From assembly GCA_022449945.1 (NCBI GenBank), contig JAKURM010000009.1:1-40655 (forward strand): a DNA stretch of 40,655 nt, in the 5' to 3' direction. The position numbers were made by a program, and so were the translations under genes. Positions 15,311 to 24,278 of this stretch are shown here, piece after piece (positions within the stretch are counted from its first letter, which is position 1; every line of letters begins with the position of its first letter). A model generated the notes under the pieces. The model did not search any database. It saw only the letters and a list, made by a program, of their open reading frames with translations, and had not been told where the DNA came from. The DNA comes from Candidatus Thalassarchaeum sp. (GTDB taxonomy: Archaea > Thermoplasmatota > Poseidoniia > Poseidoniales > Thalassarchaeaceae).

Positions 15311-16279
15311 ATGGGAAGGATTGCCGTTACCGATGGTATGGATGATCAGGCAATAATGACCCTTGAAAATGCAGGACACGAAGTTGCTTCAAATCATTAT
15401 TCAATAGATGAGCTATTAGATGGAGTACTAGCAGAATTTGATGCAGTTGTTGTAAGAAGCGCCACAAAGCTCTCGGCCGATGTAATCGAATCATCATCTT
15501 CAGATGGGTCAAAATTGGGATTCATCGGACGAGCAGGTGTAGGAGTAGACAACATAGATATCAGCGCAGCTACCCAAAATGGCATAATTGTATGCAACAC
15601 CCCGGGAGCTTCTACAAGAAGCGTTGTTGAGATGACTATTGGCCACTTTATCGCCTCTGCTAGAAATATTGCCCGAGCCGATCGTTCATTGAGGGAAGGC
15701 ATATGGGAGAAAAAGGCGCTTAAGGGGACTGAGATAGCTGGAAAGAGCCTGGGCTTAATCGGTCTTGGCAGAATTGCCAGAGGTGTTGCCGATGCAGCAG
15801 CATCATTGGGTATGGATGTCCATGCATACGACCCGTATGTACAATCTTCTCCAGATTGGATAAATATGCATGATGACGTGGATGATGTATTCCGGAGCTG
15901 CACCCACATCTCAGTCCATTGTAATTTATCTGATGAGACTAGGCATCTAGTGAATACTACTAGGATAGGAATGATGCCAGGCGTAGGAAATGATGGTACC
16001 GAATGTGGCAATCATATAGTGAGTTGTGCTCGTGGCGGAATTGTTGATGAGTCAGATGCGGCTATGGCACTAGAGAACGGACAATTACGAACATTGGCCC
16101 TTGATGTATTCGAGACCGAGCCACTGGGTGATAGTCCCTTGCTATCCATGGATGGATTCCATGGCAGCCCCCATATTGCGGCATCAACCTTGGAAGCGCA
16201 GGGCAGGATTGGGACGGAGATGGTCTCGCTTCTAATGGAATACTTCGAGACAGGAAGGCCTAGCACTTCACTGAACTAG
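15311..16279 (+). CDS. serA: D-3-phosphoglycerate dehydrogenase-like 2-hydroxyacid dehydrogenase
   Basis: An NAD-dependent D-isomer 2-hydroxyacid dehydrogenase closest in pattern to SerA, the first step of serine synthesis. Signatures are VVRSATKL, RAGVGVDNID and CNTPGASTRSV. Catalytic residues are Arg241 (CARGG), Glu270 (FETEP) and His288 (SPHIAAS). The Rossmann loop reads GLGRIA, with Ala for the third Gly. At 322 residues it lacks the C-terminal ACT regulatory domain of longer SerA, so serine feedback through ACT is not expected. The ATG at 15311 matches the family N-terminus; in-frame ATGs at 15278 and 15284 would fit a leaderless transcript. The stop overlaps valS by 12 bp. Confidence 0.87.
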   Translation: MGRIAVTDGMDDQAIMTLENAGHEVASNHYSIDELLDGVLAEFDAVVVRSATKLSADVIESSSSDGSKLGFIGRAGVGVDNIDISAATQNGIIVCNTPGASTRSVVEMTIGHFIASARNIARADRSLREGIWEKKALKGTEIAGKSLGLIGLGRIARGVADAAASLGMDVHAYDPYVQSSPDWINMHDDVDDVFRSCTHISVHCNLSDETRHLVNTTRIGMMPGVGNDGTECGNHIVSCARGGIVDESDAAMALENGQLRTLALDVFETEPLGDSPLLSMDGFHGSPHIAASTLEAQGRIGTEMVSLLMEYFETGRPSTSLN

Positions 16280-18763
16280 GTTGTGCATTCCGTATAGTGC
16301 GTGTTCGAATAACCTCAGTTTGTCAGGTATGGATATGCCCTCGATTGGTGCCTTTAGAGAGAGGCCGCTGTCTTTCTTCGCCTTCCAAACATCAGAGTTG
16401 AATGCAGTCAGTTCGGCAGTTAGTCCACGATAACGGTCGAATTCATCGACGCCACAGGAGTTGGGAATACAGGGGAACTCTCGGATGTCAACTGAGCTCT
16501 CTGAGTACAATGTTGTGCTAAGGTAATGGGTAAAGAATGGGCAAATTGGAGTGAACGCACTCAGCAGATCGCGAACAATCCTATGCAGTGTCCATGTTGC
16601 CGACGCATCACCTTCGTATATCCGGGATTTTGACATCTCAAGCCAATGACTAGGGAAAATCCCGGTAGCAAATGATTTGATAGATTGCGCGGCATTGTAG
16701 ATGTCGATATCCGACCAGGCATTATGTACGGTAGTTAGGGTTTGGTCGAATTCTGCAAGAATCCAAACATCCTCCGGAGATAGTACAGGCGGAACCTCAA
16801 GGTCATTGGGTGAATCAAATTGGCTAGCAAATCTGGCAACGTTGAAAATCTTAGTCAATACGCCGTAATACTTAGTTTCGATTTCCTCCGGATTTATGTG
16901 AAAATCATCTCCGACTTGTGCGTCACAGGCTTTCCACAACCTGAAACACTCACTTCCAATTTTGTTTGCCTTTAGGGTGACTTGCTTTCCATCAGCACCA
17001 CGAATTTTCCATGATCCAGTCCGTCCTCCGGCTCCACATTCCAGTACGCTGTCGGCATCGATACCATTACCAAGTGACTTGGACATTTTACGACCCCATG
17101 GATCCATTCCCAAACCATCAACCCAGATGTTCTGGAATCCAGGTTTATCAAGCAGTAAAGCACTCTTCAGCATAGTATAGTATAACCAGGTTCGCACTAT
17201 CTCCTTACCTTGCGGTCTTATTGAAGTCGGGAATGCCTTTTCGAATAGTTCGGGCTCGTTAAGGTAGCCTGATACATAAAGATTGGAATTTGAAGAGTCC
17301 ATCCACGTATCGAACACCTTTTCTTCGCCTACTAGATTTCCAAGTTGTTCACGCATGGATTCAAAATCGCCTAATTCCTTCTTCGAATCCCTTTCCAATA
17401 CTACAGAACCAGGCGGGGGCGACTCCCTCCATGGTTGAACGTAGCTACCCTTCGGAGGTACGACTACCATTGACCTATCAGCAGAATACCATATCGGGAC
17501 TTCGGTATGATACCACCTTCGCCTACTGATCGGCCAGTCGATAGATATTCCATCCATCCAATCATGGAGATACTGCCTATTTCTCTCAGGTATGAATCTG
17601 CATTGTTTTGATAGTTCTGAAAGCCTGTCTAATACAGTTGTCTGTCTGACATACCACTCCTTGAGAAGAATAATCTCTATTGGGTTTCCTCCACGTTCGC
17701 TTACAGGGATCTCCTGCTCCCGTTGTTCGATAGATTTTATCCTCCCCTCATCCTGAAGTATTCTCGTAGCCTCAATCCTTGCATCAACTACCGAAAGTCC
17801 ACTAAGGGGCCCGGATACAGATGTCATTCTTCCATCAAGGTCTATTGCAGCAAACGGACTCAACCCCAGTTCTCGGAATATCGAAACATCATTTTGATCA
17901 CCATATGAGCATACCATCAAAATGCCCGACCCGAAGTCCATCTTTACTGATGGGTGCGTTCGAATCTCAACGAATGAGTCTCTTTCCCTTACAGGAAGTG
18001 GTAGTTTCACATTCTTTCCAATTAGATGCTTATACCGCCCATCATCAGGATGAACAACTACGACTCCGCATGCGCATATCATCTCCGGCCTCGTGGTTGT
18101 AATCACGACATCCGTTCCGTCCTGAGTCGTCCATACGACGTCACATAGGTTCGCCATGCGCTGAATACGCTGAACTTCCGCATCAGCAATCGTAGTCCCC
18201 TCGACTGGGTCGTAGATGTTTGGCCTAAGATCTTCGATAATATCGCCACTCCTGAATAGATCCACGAATATTGATTGTGATACTGCCCTATAGTCTGGCG
18301 AGTCTGTGAGGTATTCATTTTCATAATCACAAGACAATCCCACCCTCTTAGCAGTCTGACGCATCGCTTGTGTGTAACTTTCAATCGTTTCAGAACAGAG
18401 GTCTAAGAATTCAGCCCTATCGTATGTACGCATCTTTCTTCCAGTCTTCTTTTCTACAGTGAATTCAATGTTAATTCCATTCCTATCAACGCCCCAAGGA
18501 AATCGTACTTCCTTGCCAAGAAGCCGCTGACTTCGAGCAATTACGTCAATCATGCTGTATTGGGCGACTGCTCCTATGTGCCATGTGCCACTAGGATAGG
18601 GCGGGGGCGTATCAATAATGAAAATCTCCCTATCACTGGAGGGGTCAAACTTGTATCTTTCAGAATATTCTCCATTGGAAAAGTGATCTGCTTGAATCCT
18701 CTTCTCCAGATCGACGCTCCACCTCTTGTCTGAAATCTTCGGTTCACCCACTTTGGTCACCAA
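16268..18763 (-). CDS. valS: Valyl-tRNA synthetase (class I) with HIGA motif
   Basis: An 831-residue class I aminoacyl-tRNA synthetase that charges tRNA-Val. KMSKS is present near residue 557. The editing-domain block TTTRPEM followed by VVVHPDDGRYKHLIGK, and DTWMDSS, indicate ValRS rather than IleRS or LeuRS. The nucleotide-binding HIGH motif is HIGA (residues 62-65, within PSGTWHIGAVAQYS), with codons CAC ATA GGA GCA. The C-terminal tRNA-binding region is short compared with ~880-residue bacterial ValRS. It is convergent with the serA-like gene and divergent from the RND exporter. Confidence 0.88.
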   Translation of the reverse strand: MVTKVGEPKISDKRWSVDLEKRIQADHFSNGEYSERYKFDPSSDREIFIIDTPPPYPSGTWHIGAVAQYSMIDVIARSQRLLGKEVRFPWGVDRNGINIEFTVEKKTGRKMRTYDRAEFLDLCSETIESYTQAMRQTAKRVGLSCDYENEYLTDSPDYRAVSQSIFVDLFRSGDIIEDLRPNIYDPVEGTTIADAEVQRIQRMANLCDVVWTTQDGTDVVITTTRPEMICACGVVVVHPDDGRYKHLIGKNVKLPLPVRERDSFVEIRTHPSVKMDFGSGILMVCSYGDQNDVSIFRELGLSPFAAIDLDGRMTSVSGPLSGLSVVDARIEATRILQDEGRIKSIEQREQEIPVSERGGNPIEIILLKEWYVRQTTVLDRLSELSKQCRFIPERNRQYLHDWMDGISIDWPISRRRWYHTEVPIWYSADRSMVVVPPKGSYVQPWRESPPPGSVVLERDSKKELGDFESMREQLGNLVGEEKVFDTWMDSSNSNLYVSGYLNEPELFEKAFPTSIRPQGKEIVRTWLYYTMLKSALLLDKPGFQNIWVDGLGMDPWGRKMSKSLGNGIDADSVLECGAGGRTGSWKIRGADGKQVTLKANKIGSECFRLWKACDAQVGDDFHINPEEIETKYYGVLTKIFNVARFASQFDSPNDLEVPPVLSPEDVWILAEFDQTLTTVHNAWSDIDIYNAAQSIKSFATGIFPSHWLEMSKSRIYEGDASATWTLHRIVRDLLSAFTPICPFFTHYLSTTLYSESSVDIREFPCIPNSCGVDEFDRYRGLTAELTAFNSDVWKAKKDSGLSLKAPIEGISIPDKLRLFEHALYGMHNLVQ

Positions 18764-18881
18764 TTAACGGGCGATGCATTGTATTCATGACTATTGCCTA
18801 TGATATGTGAAAATTGAATTCGATGTGATATCTCTGCCGACGGTTTGAAGGTATGCCGATTCGCGTGTCCGTTAGAGAGTC

Positions 18882-21803
18882 ATGCCGGATGAGGAACGGC
18901 CTAGGAGCATCGATGCCTTTGCAGGCTCATTGAAGTCGGGCGTCGAAGACAAAATGAAGTCCATTGATTCAGGGCAGCTTCAGAAGTCATTGGGATTGAT
19001 TCCTAATCGAATAAGGCGGAGTTTCGCTGAAACTGAAAGCACCTCATTACTTACGATGTTTCCAAAGATTGTAGTCGTAAGTACATTGATTTTCACCCTA
19101 TTCGTTGCCCAGTTCTCAGGAATTCTTGACTGCAGGGACGGATTCGACAATGCAATTTGCAACGAAGAGCCAGCATTGAATGTAAATGGCGATCTTGAGG
19201 TATATTTGCCAGATAGTGACGAAGAGGATAGCGTGAAGAATCTAATCGCCTCAGTAGAAGAAGATTGGACTACGAACGTTATGGTAATTTATGTCGAGTC
19301 CGAGAACTACAATGTCTCCCAGAAGCGAATCCTCGATGAAATCGACAAGGTCGAGAGGCAGCTTAATTATGCAATGAATGACGGTGGCGCCGAGGATGAT
19401 TTCATCTACGTTCTTTCAATTTCCACGGTAATCAAGGAGGTCAATTCCAGCGGTGGACGAGTAGTGAAGGCCTTCGTCTCAGGAATTCTTGAGGCATCTA
19501 ACAACGGGCAGCTTTCAGATGAGTTCAATCAGACAATTGATGCTCAAAGTGACTTGATTGGGAACTACGCAATACCCGACGAGCAGGAAAGGATAGACCA
19601 GATACTGCAAGAGATGCCACAAAACGCACTAGACAAGCTAGTCAGAGATGTGGGTACCGAAACTGAAGATAAAGCATACTTCTGGAATAGGGGTGTGATT
19701 ATTCTAGGAATTGCGGACGGAGGGAATAAGACCGTCGGGGAGATTGTCGATGAAACCCAACTTCAGATTAATGGAATCGCACTCAACTCGGGTTGGGAAG
19801 ATATCGCACTGACTATGACTCTGACGGGGCCGGCCCCCCTCACCAATGCAGTTACGGAGGAGTCATTCAAGCTATTTTGGGAAGTTTTCCCTGTCGGTGT
19901 TGGGCTCGTCGCATTCGGGCTGTTCCTATTCCACTGTGACCTGCTACAAACAGGAAGAATACGTCTTGTCCAGGGAATCAAGGTCGTTATCATCTCAGGA
20001 CTTCCCACATTATGCGCCGTATGGGTAACACTGGGGATGATCGGAATAACCCAGTACGAAGTTACCATGACGGTAATACTGGTTGGGCCGATCGTCCTTG
20101 CTTTGGGTGTTTCATATGGCCTACATATCACCAATAGATATGCGGAGTGCAAGGGAACCCCCCAGGAGAAGATGTCCGTAGCACTCAGTTCAACGGGCCG
20201 AGCAGTGTTCCTCTCTGCCATGACCACCATAATTGGATTCATCTCACTCACATTTGCCCCAATGAAACCCATACAGACCGTTGGCTGGGCATTGGCCGGC
20301 GGAATCGTCGTGGTCTATGTGATGACTATGTTGATGGTCCCAAATCTGACTATTCTATTAGACCTGAAGAAACCCTCCCATCCCCCGCCAAAGATTTTCG
20401 TGGCTACTGTAAATATGCCAGTAAAATGGTCTAGAATCACCCTCTCCATATTCCTAATTTTGATGTTGGTTTCGGCGGGTTACAATAGAAACAACGTAGA
20501 AGAGAATATCGATCTTCTGAAGATGGCACCGAACGACAAAGACGATTGCCCTGTATGCCCAGTGGATAAGATGGCCGTCTATTCGGAGGAGTTCGAGGCC
20601 GGACAACCGGGCTTCCTGCTCGTAGAGGCCGATATTAGGGCCGAGCCAGAGATTGGCATCGGTGCCATCACTGCCGACCACCCATATGCAAATCTCGAAG
20701 GTATTGAGAATCTGGAGGGGAATTGCAACGATGTACAGAATGCCACTGCCGTGTCCATCGTTTTCCTCATGAAGGCAATTGCTGTGGGTGTCAATGTTTC
20801 AGGCACACCAATCAATGATATTATCGAGGAAACCCCGCTTCCCGAACCAATCAAGGAGCTTGCTGACCTAATTTTCAATAGAGGACAGTCGGGGAACGTC
20901 TCATTTTGGACGGTACTAGATACGTTGGACGCACAGGAGGATGATGGTGGGAGGCAGGCACAGAACTTCCTCCTATACGTCTTCTACAATAGTATGACAG
21001 AGGAAATGAGGGAATTATTCATTTCCCCCGACTTCCAGAGGACGTTGATATACATCGACATGCCATTTATGGATGTCAAGGGAACTCAGAAGACTACCTC
21101 CCAAATTAATGAATGGGCAAAGGCAGCAGGAGACTCGCAAAATCCAATTCAGGTCAAGGGAGAGAAGTTGATCGGAGTCGCCTCTGTAACTATCGAAGTT
21201 AACGATCTGATTGTTGACTCACAATGGACGTCGCTCGCATTTGCTTTGGGTTTCACAGTTGCCGCACTAGCCCTTGTTTTCAGAGATATGCGCTATGCCC
21301 TACTAACTACCATACCCGTGGGATTCACTGTTGCCATGCAATGGTTGGTCATGGATTCGGGTGGAGTCACCCTATCTCTAGTGACAGTCATGATTGGCTC
21401 AATTCTTGTGGGTGTCGGGATCGACTTCTCCATACATATTGCGAATAGGGTAAAGGAACTTGGTGGCTCATTAGATGCGATCAGAACTGCATGTGCAAGC
21501 ACGGGAATGAGTCTATTCGAAGCGACAACAGTCACCGCAGCAGGATTAACCTGTGCCTATGGGATACCGATTGAGGCAATTACCCCCTTCGTCACTGTCA
21601 TCATTATTCTACTAATTATCGCTGCCCTCTCCGCATTACTACTATTGCCCGCAATATACTCATTCATGGTAACGTCAAATCTAGGTTTAACTGGAGGAAT
21701 GAGTGCAATGGCCAAAACAGCAGGTCTGAGCCAACCCGGTTCTGGGCATTCAGAATCTGTTGCAGACTCTGTATCTGTACAGGGGTCTCGTGAAGCATGG
21801 TGA
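18882..21803 (+). CDS. RND/MMPL-superfamily exporter
   Basis: The 973-residue protein has the twofold RND architecture. It has a ~55-residue cytoplasmic N-terminus, TM1 (~59-79), a large acidic outer loop, then five helices including VGVGLVAFGLFLFH, ALGVSYGLHITNRYAE and FLSAMTTIIGFISLTFAP. A second outer loop and a second helix set follow, with GVGIDFSIHIANRVKE and FEATTVTAAGLTCAYGI. The paired motifs [S/D]-x-G-[L/F]-[H/S]-I-x-NR are typical of the predicted RND exporters of archaea, related to MMPL and HpnN. Such proteins move lipids, hydrophobic compounds or proteins using ion gradients. No periplasmic adaptor gene is nearby. The substrate is unknown. Confidence 0.9.
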   Translation: MPDEERPRSIDAFAGSLKSGVEDKMKSIDSGQLQKSLGLIPNRIRRSFAETESTSLLTMFPKIVVVSTLIFTLFVAQFSGILDCRDGFDNAICNEEPALNVNGDLEVYLPDSDEEDSVKNLIASVEEDWTTNVMVIYVESENYNVSQKRILDEIDKVERQLNYAMNDGGAEDDFIYVLSISTVIKEVNSSGGRVVKAFVSGILEASNNGQLSDEFNQTIDAQSDLIGNYAIPDEQERIDQILQEMPQNALDKLVRDVGTETEDKAYFWNRGVIILGIADGGNKTVGEIVDETQLQINGIALNSGWEDIALTMTLTGPAPLTNAVTEESFKLFWEVFPVGVGLVAFGLFLFHCDLLQTGRIRLVQGIKVVIISGLPTLCAVWVTLGMIGITQYEVTMTVILVGPIVLALGVSYGLHITNRYAECKGTPQEKMSVALSSTGRAVFLSAMTTIIGFISLTFAPMKPIQTVGWALAGGIVVVYVMTMLMVPNLTILLDLKKPSHPPPKIFVATVNMPVKWSRITLSIFLILMLVSAGYNRNNVEENIDLLKMAPNDKDDCPVCPVDKMAVYSEEFEAGQPGFLLVEADIRAEPEIGIGAITADHPYANLEGIENLEGNCNDVQNATAVSIVFLMKAIAVGVNVSGTPINDIIEETPLPEPIKELADLIFNRGQSGNVSFWTVLDTLDAQEDDGGRQAQNFLLYVFYNSMTEEMRELFISPDFQRTLIYIDMPFMDVKGTQKTTSQINEWAKAAGDSQNPIQVKGEKLIGVASVTIEVNDLIVDSQWTSLAFALGFTVAALALVFRDMRYALLTTIPVGFTVAMQWLVMDSGGVTLSLVTVMIGSILVGVGIDFSIHIANRVKELGGSLDAIRTACASTGMSLFEATTVTAAGLTCAYGIPIEAITPFVTVIIILLIIAALSALLLLPAIYSFMVTSNLGLTGGMSAMAKTAGLSQPGSGHSESVADSVSVQGSREAW

Positions 21804-21847
21804 TTTTAATTACGCTAACTTGATTGAGTACTCCACTATCCCATAGC

Positions 21848-22321
21848 ATGGTCAACTATTGGCTGATGAAAAGTGAACCACACGTGTACTCATGGGATGA
21901 TTTGAACGATGACGGGGAGACGCACTGGGACGGGGTAAGAAACTACCAGGCTAGGAACATTATGAGGGATGACATGGCTCTTGGCGATCTAGTATTTTTT
22001 TACCACTCTAATTGCAAGCCTCCACATGTAGCAGGAGTTGCGAGGGTATGCCGCGAAGGATATCCTGACTTCACAGCACACGACCCAGGGTCAAAATACT
22101 TCGATGCTAAGTCATCTCCAGAAAAACCACGATGGATAATGGTAGATATTGAGCCTGTAGCCCCAATAGAACCAATTGTGACGCTTGCCGAGCTAAGGGG
22201 AAATCCAACTCTAGAAGGCATGCCACTACTAAGGCGTGGTCAGAGGCTCTCCGTTCAACCCGTATCAAGGGAGCATTTCGAAATCATATGCAAGATGGGT
22301 GGACATAGCGGAATACCCTAG
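21848..22321 (+). CDS. EVE-domain protein
   Basis: The 157 residues consist of one EVE domain: YWLMKSEPHVYSWDDL, WDGVRNYQARNIM, GDLVFFYHS, AGVARV and RLSVQPVSREHF all fit. EVE is in the PUA/YTH-like superfamily and binds modified bases in DNA or RNA. The ATG at 21848 is chosen because the conserved domain begins two residues later and TTTTAATTA at 21803-21811 is placed as a TATA box about 40 bp upstream. A TTG at 21824 would lie upstream of the predicted transcript start. The stop codon touches the 3' end of the convergent SRP RNA. Confidence 0.93.
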   Translation: MVNYWLMKSEPHVYSWDDLNDDGETHWDGVRNYQARNIMRDDMALGDLVFFYHSNCKPPHVAGVARVCREGYPDFTAHDPGSKYFDAKSSPEKPRWIMVDIEPVAPIEPIVTLAELRGNPTLEGMPLLRRGQRLSVQPVSREHFEIICKMGGHSGIP

Positions 22322-22625
22322 GTGGGCACGTCATCGGTGGACGCTCGTCACTAATGGGAATTCGAAACCGATCTCCTCCGTCCCGCTGTCCCAAGGCATC
22401 CAGCATCCCCGGTCGGGCTGCTCGCTTCCGCGCCTGACCTGGTTCCCGGGTGTAAGACAATTGCCGATTCCCTACGGAACGGGCTCCTGCCAACCTGGAT
22501 CTCTTGGGGGCGAGACATCGACGTCAATCGGATCGTTCCCAATGGCTCGTCTGCGCCGCCCTCAGACTTCGGGTCACCATTTTCGACGATTTGTGAAATA
22601 CAGAGCACGTCAACTCCCCCCCTAG
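22318..22625 (-). ncRNA. ffs: Signal recognition particle (7S) RNA
   Basis: The minus strand at 22407-22442 carries the universal SRP helix-8 signature. It reads CCAGGTCAGGCGCGGAAGCG then AGCAGCCCGACC: GGAA tetraloop, asymmetric loop AGCAGCC and the 5' CCAGGTCAGG side. Upstream, GTGCTCTGTATTTCAC matches the UGUA-containing 5' (Alu) domain, with a TCAC/GTGA stem after it. CTAGGGGGG (22617-22625) can pair with CCCACCTAG (22318-22326), as in archaeal helix 1. The resulting ~308 nt is the usual archaeal size. The ends are approximate: a TATA-like CTTTTATC at 22630-22637 would predict a start near 22608. It scaffolds SRP19 and SRP54 for co-translational targeting. This is the only stretch over 300 bp without a protein gene. 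Confidence 0.93.
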
Positions 22626-22628
22626 CCC

Positions 22629-22638
22629 GATAAAAGCG
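22629..22638 (-). promoter_or_regulatory. Possible TATA box for SRP RNA
   Basis: The minus strand reads CGCTTTTATC. It is the only TATA-like sequence between the ccmE stop and the RNA. It lies only about 10 bp from the 5' end suggested by helix-1 pairing, so either the RNA starts later (near 22608) or this is not the box. Confidence 0.4.
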
Positions 22639-22668
22639 CGATGCAGTCACCTAAGAACATGACCGAGG

Positions 22669-23049
22669 CTATGATTCGTATTTCGAGGGGCATCCAGTTT
22701 GAATCTCAGTCGCCGAAAGGGACCATCCATCGCCATTATCGTATAACTGGCCCCTAACTGCAACGGTTCTTCCTTCATCGAATCCGTCGGGAACTGCAGC
22801 ATTTGAAAAATCAACAAGTAGAATCGATTCTGTTCCACTCAATGAAAATATCATTGATTGAAAATCTACTGAGTTATTTTCTACTGCGCCCCTAACAAAG
22901 ATGTCCTGAGATACGTGCTCACTAGGATTTTCCAATATTTCATCTACGGTATGTTGGACTTGGGGTTCGATGCTGATCATCATGAGTCCCAGTACAGCAA
23001 TTGTGGTTACTAGTACAATTGTCAACCTCGTTGCCCTAGTACCGCCCAT
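22669..23049 (-). CDS. ccmE: CcmE-like heme chaperone, CxxxY type
   Basis: CcmE carries heme outside the membrane for attachment to c-type cytochromes. The 126-residue protein has one N-terminal helix (~residues 8-27), an OB-fold with FVRGAVENNSV, PDGFDEGRTVAVRGQL and SATEI, and ends CPSKYES. Cys120 and Tyr124 form the CxxxY variant known from archaea and some bacteria in place of HxxxY. The ATG at 23049 puts the helix at the N-terminus; longer readings overlap pyrD. It follows pyrD by 22 bp and is probably cotranscribed. No other ccm gene is in the window. Confidence 0.85.
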   Translation of the reverse strand: MGGTRATRLTIVLVTTIAVLGLMMISIEPQVQHTVDEILENPSEHVSQDIFVRGAVENNSVDFQSMIFSLSGTESILLVDFSNAAVPDGFDEGRTVAVRGQLYDNGDGWSLSATEIQTGCPSKYES

Positions 23050-23071
23050 GATTGGATGTCCAGAGTCTGCG

Positions 23072-24175
23072 CTAAATGTGTTTGTACCCGACAGCTTCTG
23101 AGATGCCTGCAAATCCTGATTCTTTGACCCTACCTTTCAGGCCCTTGACGATTTTATAGACGACTGATGGGCCATTGAATACCAATGCCGAATATACTTG
23201 CAGCAAGGATGCTCCCGAAATAACAGCCTCCCATGCTGATTCACTAGAGTCGATTCCCCCTACACCGACTATCGGGACATCGCCCTGTGTCTCCTCAAAA
23301 GCGAGGTTGATGACCTCTAAAGCACGTGATTGAAGCGGTCTACCGGATAATCCCCCATCATTTGAAAATGCTTTACGGGCACTGGTCCCATTAGGTATTG
23401 GGCGCTTGATCGTAGTGTTAGTAGCAACAAATCCATCAATTCCATTTGCCATTGATGTTTCAATGGAGTTTGAAATCTGCTCATCAGTAGAATCAGGTGA
23501 TAGCTTGAGAAGAATAGGCTTACTATCGTCTTTTTTTGTCCGAACCTCATTGCACGCATTCAAAATTTGGATAAGACTGTCATCACTCTGTAATTCTCGT
23601 AATCCCGGAGTATTTGGCGATGAGACGTTCATCACAAACATATCAGCATAGTCCCACAAAATATCTAGCGTTGCGGCATAATCATCAGAAGCATGTTCAT
23701 TGGGGACCTTTTTGGAACGGCCAATATTTGCAGCAACTGGAGACTTGGGCCACTTATCTGCATTCTTCCGAGCCATTAGGCGGTCCCGAACAGCAGATGC
23801 GCCGGGGTTGTTGAATCCCATTCGGTTTACGAGAGCCCTATGCCTATTTGCCCTGAACATCCGAGGCTTGGGGTTGCCATCTTGAGGATAACGTGTGATG
23901 CCACCATATTCACTCCAAGAAAACCCAATTGCTGGCCAAGCAAGAAGTGCCTCGGCACCTTTGTCGAATCCTGCAGCTAGGCCAACGGGATGATGGAATA
24001 GCCGATCAAATACCTCTATTGGCAGTTCAGGTGATTTGTACAAACTTTTGAGTGCGATCTGCCCAGACCGCGACTCCCCTAGGCTCCTCAATGCTTTCAT
24101 CGATAGAGAGTGGGCCGTCTCTGAATCAATGAGCCTTAGAGCAGGATTCGCAAATGTCCACCATGCCAGTCCCAT
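23072..24175 (-). CDS. pyrD: Dihydroorotate dehydrogenase, class 2 (quinone-linked)
   Basis: It oxidises dihydroorotate to orotate in pyrimidine synthesis. The 367-residue form from the ATG at 24175 has the class 2 N-terminal helical segment (RLIDSETAHSLSMKALRSLG), VGLAAGFDKGAEA, NRMGFNNPGA, the catalytic serine in NVSSPNTPGLREL, and IVGVGGIDSSESAWEAV binding FMN phosphate. A catalytic serine and the N-terminal extension mark the membrane, quinone-reducing class rather than the cysteine class 1. Longer in-frame readings reach 24340 but add no family sequence. It implies a respiratory quinone, in keeping with mqnC in this window. Confidence 0.93.
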   Translation of the reverse strand: MGLAWWTFANPALRLIDSETAHSLSMKALRSLGESRSGQIALKSLYKSPELPIEVFDRLFHHPVGLAAGFDKGAEALLAWPAIGFSWSEYGGITRYPQDGNPKPRMFRANRHRALVNRMGFNNPGASAVRDRLMARKNADKWPKSPVAANIGRSKKVPNEHASDDYAATLDILWDYADMFVMNVSSPNTPGLRELQSDDSLIQILNACNEVRTKKDDSKPILLKLSPDSTDEQISNSIETSMANGIDGFVATNTTIKRPIPNGTSARKAFSNDGGLSGRPLQSRALEVINLAFEETQGDVPIVGVGGIDSSESAWEAVISGASLLQVYSALVFNGPSVVYKIVKGLKGRVKESGFAGISEAVGYKHI

Positions 24176-24278
24176 CGATTGGGGTAAAGGCCCATATCCT
24201 TCAATCGTTGCGCTTGAAATTGTGGCTACGACTGAGTATACCAATGAAAGAGCCATTGCTGAATTTGCAAAATTGCTC

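Noticed and set aside
22236-22650. Plus- and minus-strand reading frames of 99-129 residues between the EVE gene and ccmE
   Set aside because: The interval is the SRP RNA; the translations are low-complexity and resemble no protein.
24036-24278. Upstream extension of the unknown 139-residue protein
   Set aside because: It overlaps the pyrD N-terminal coding region on the opposite strand and has no independent support.
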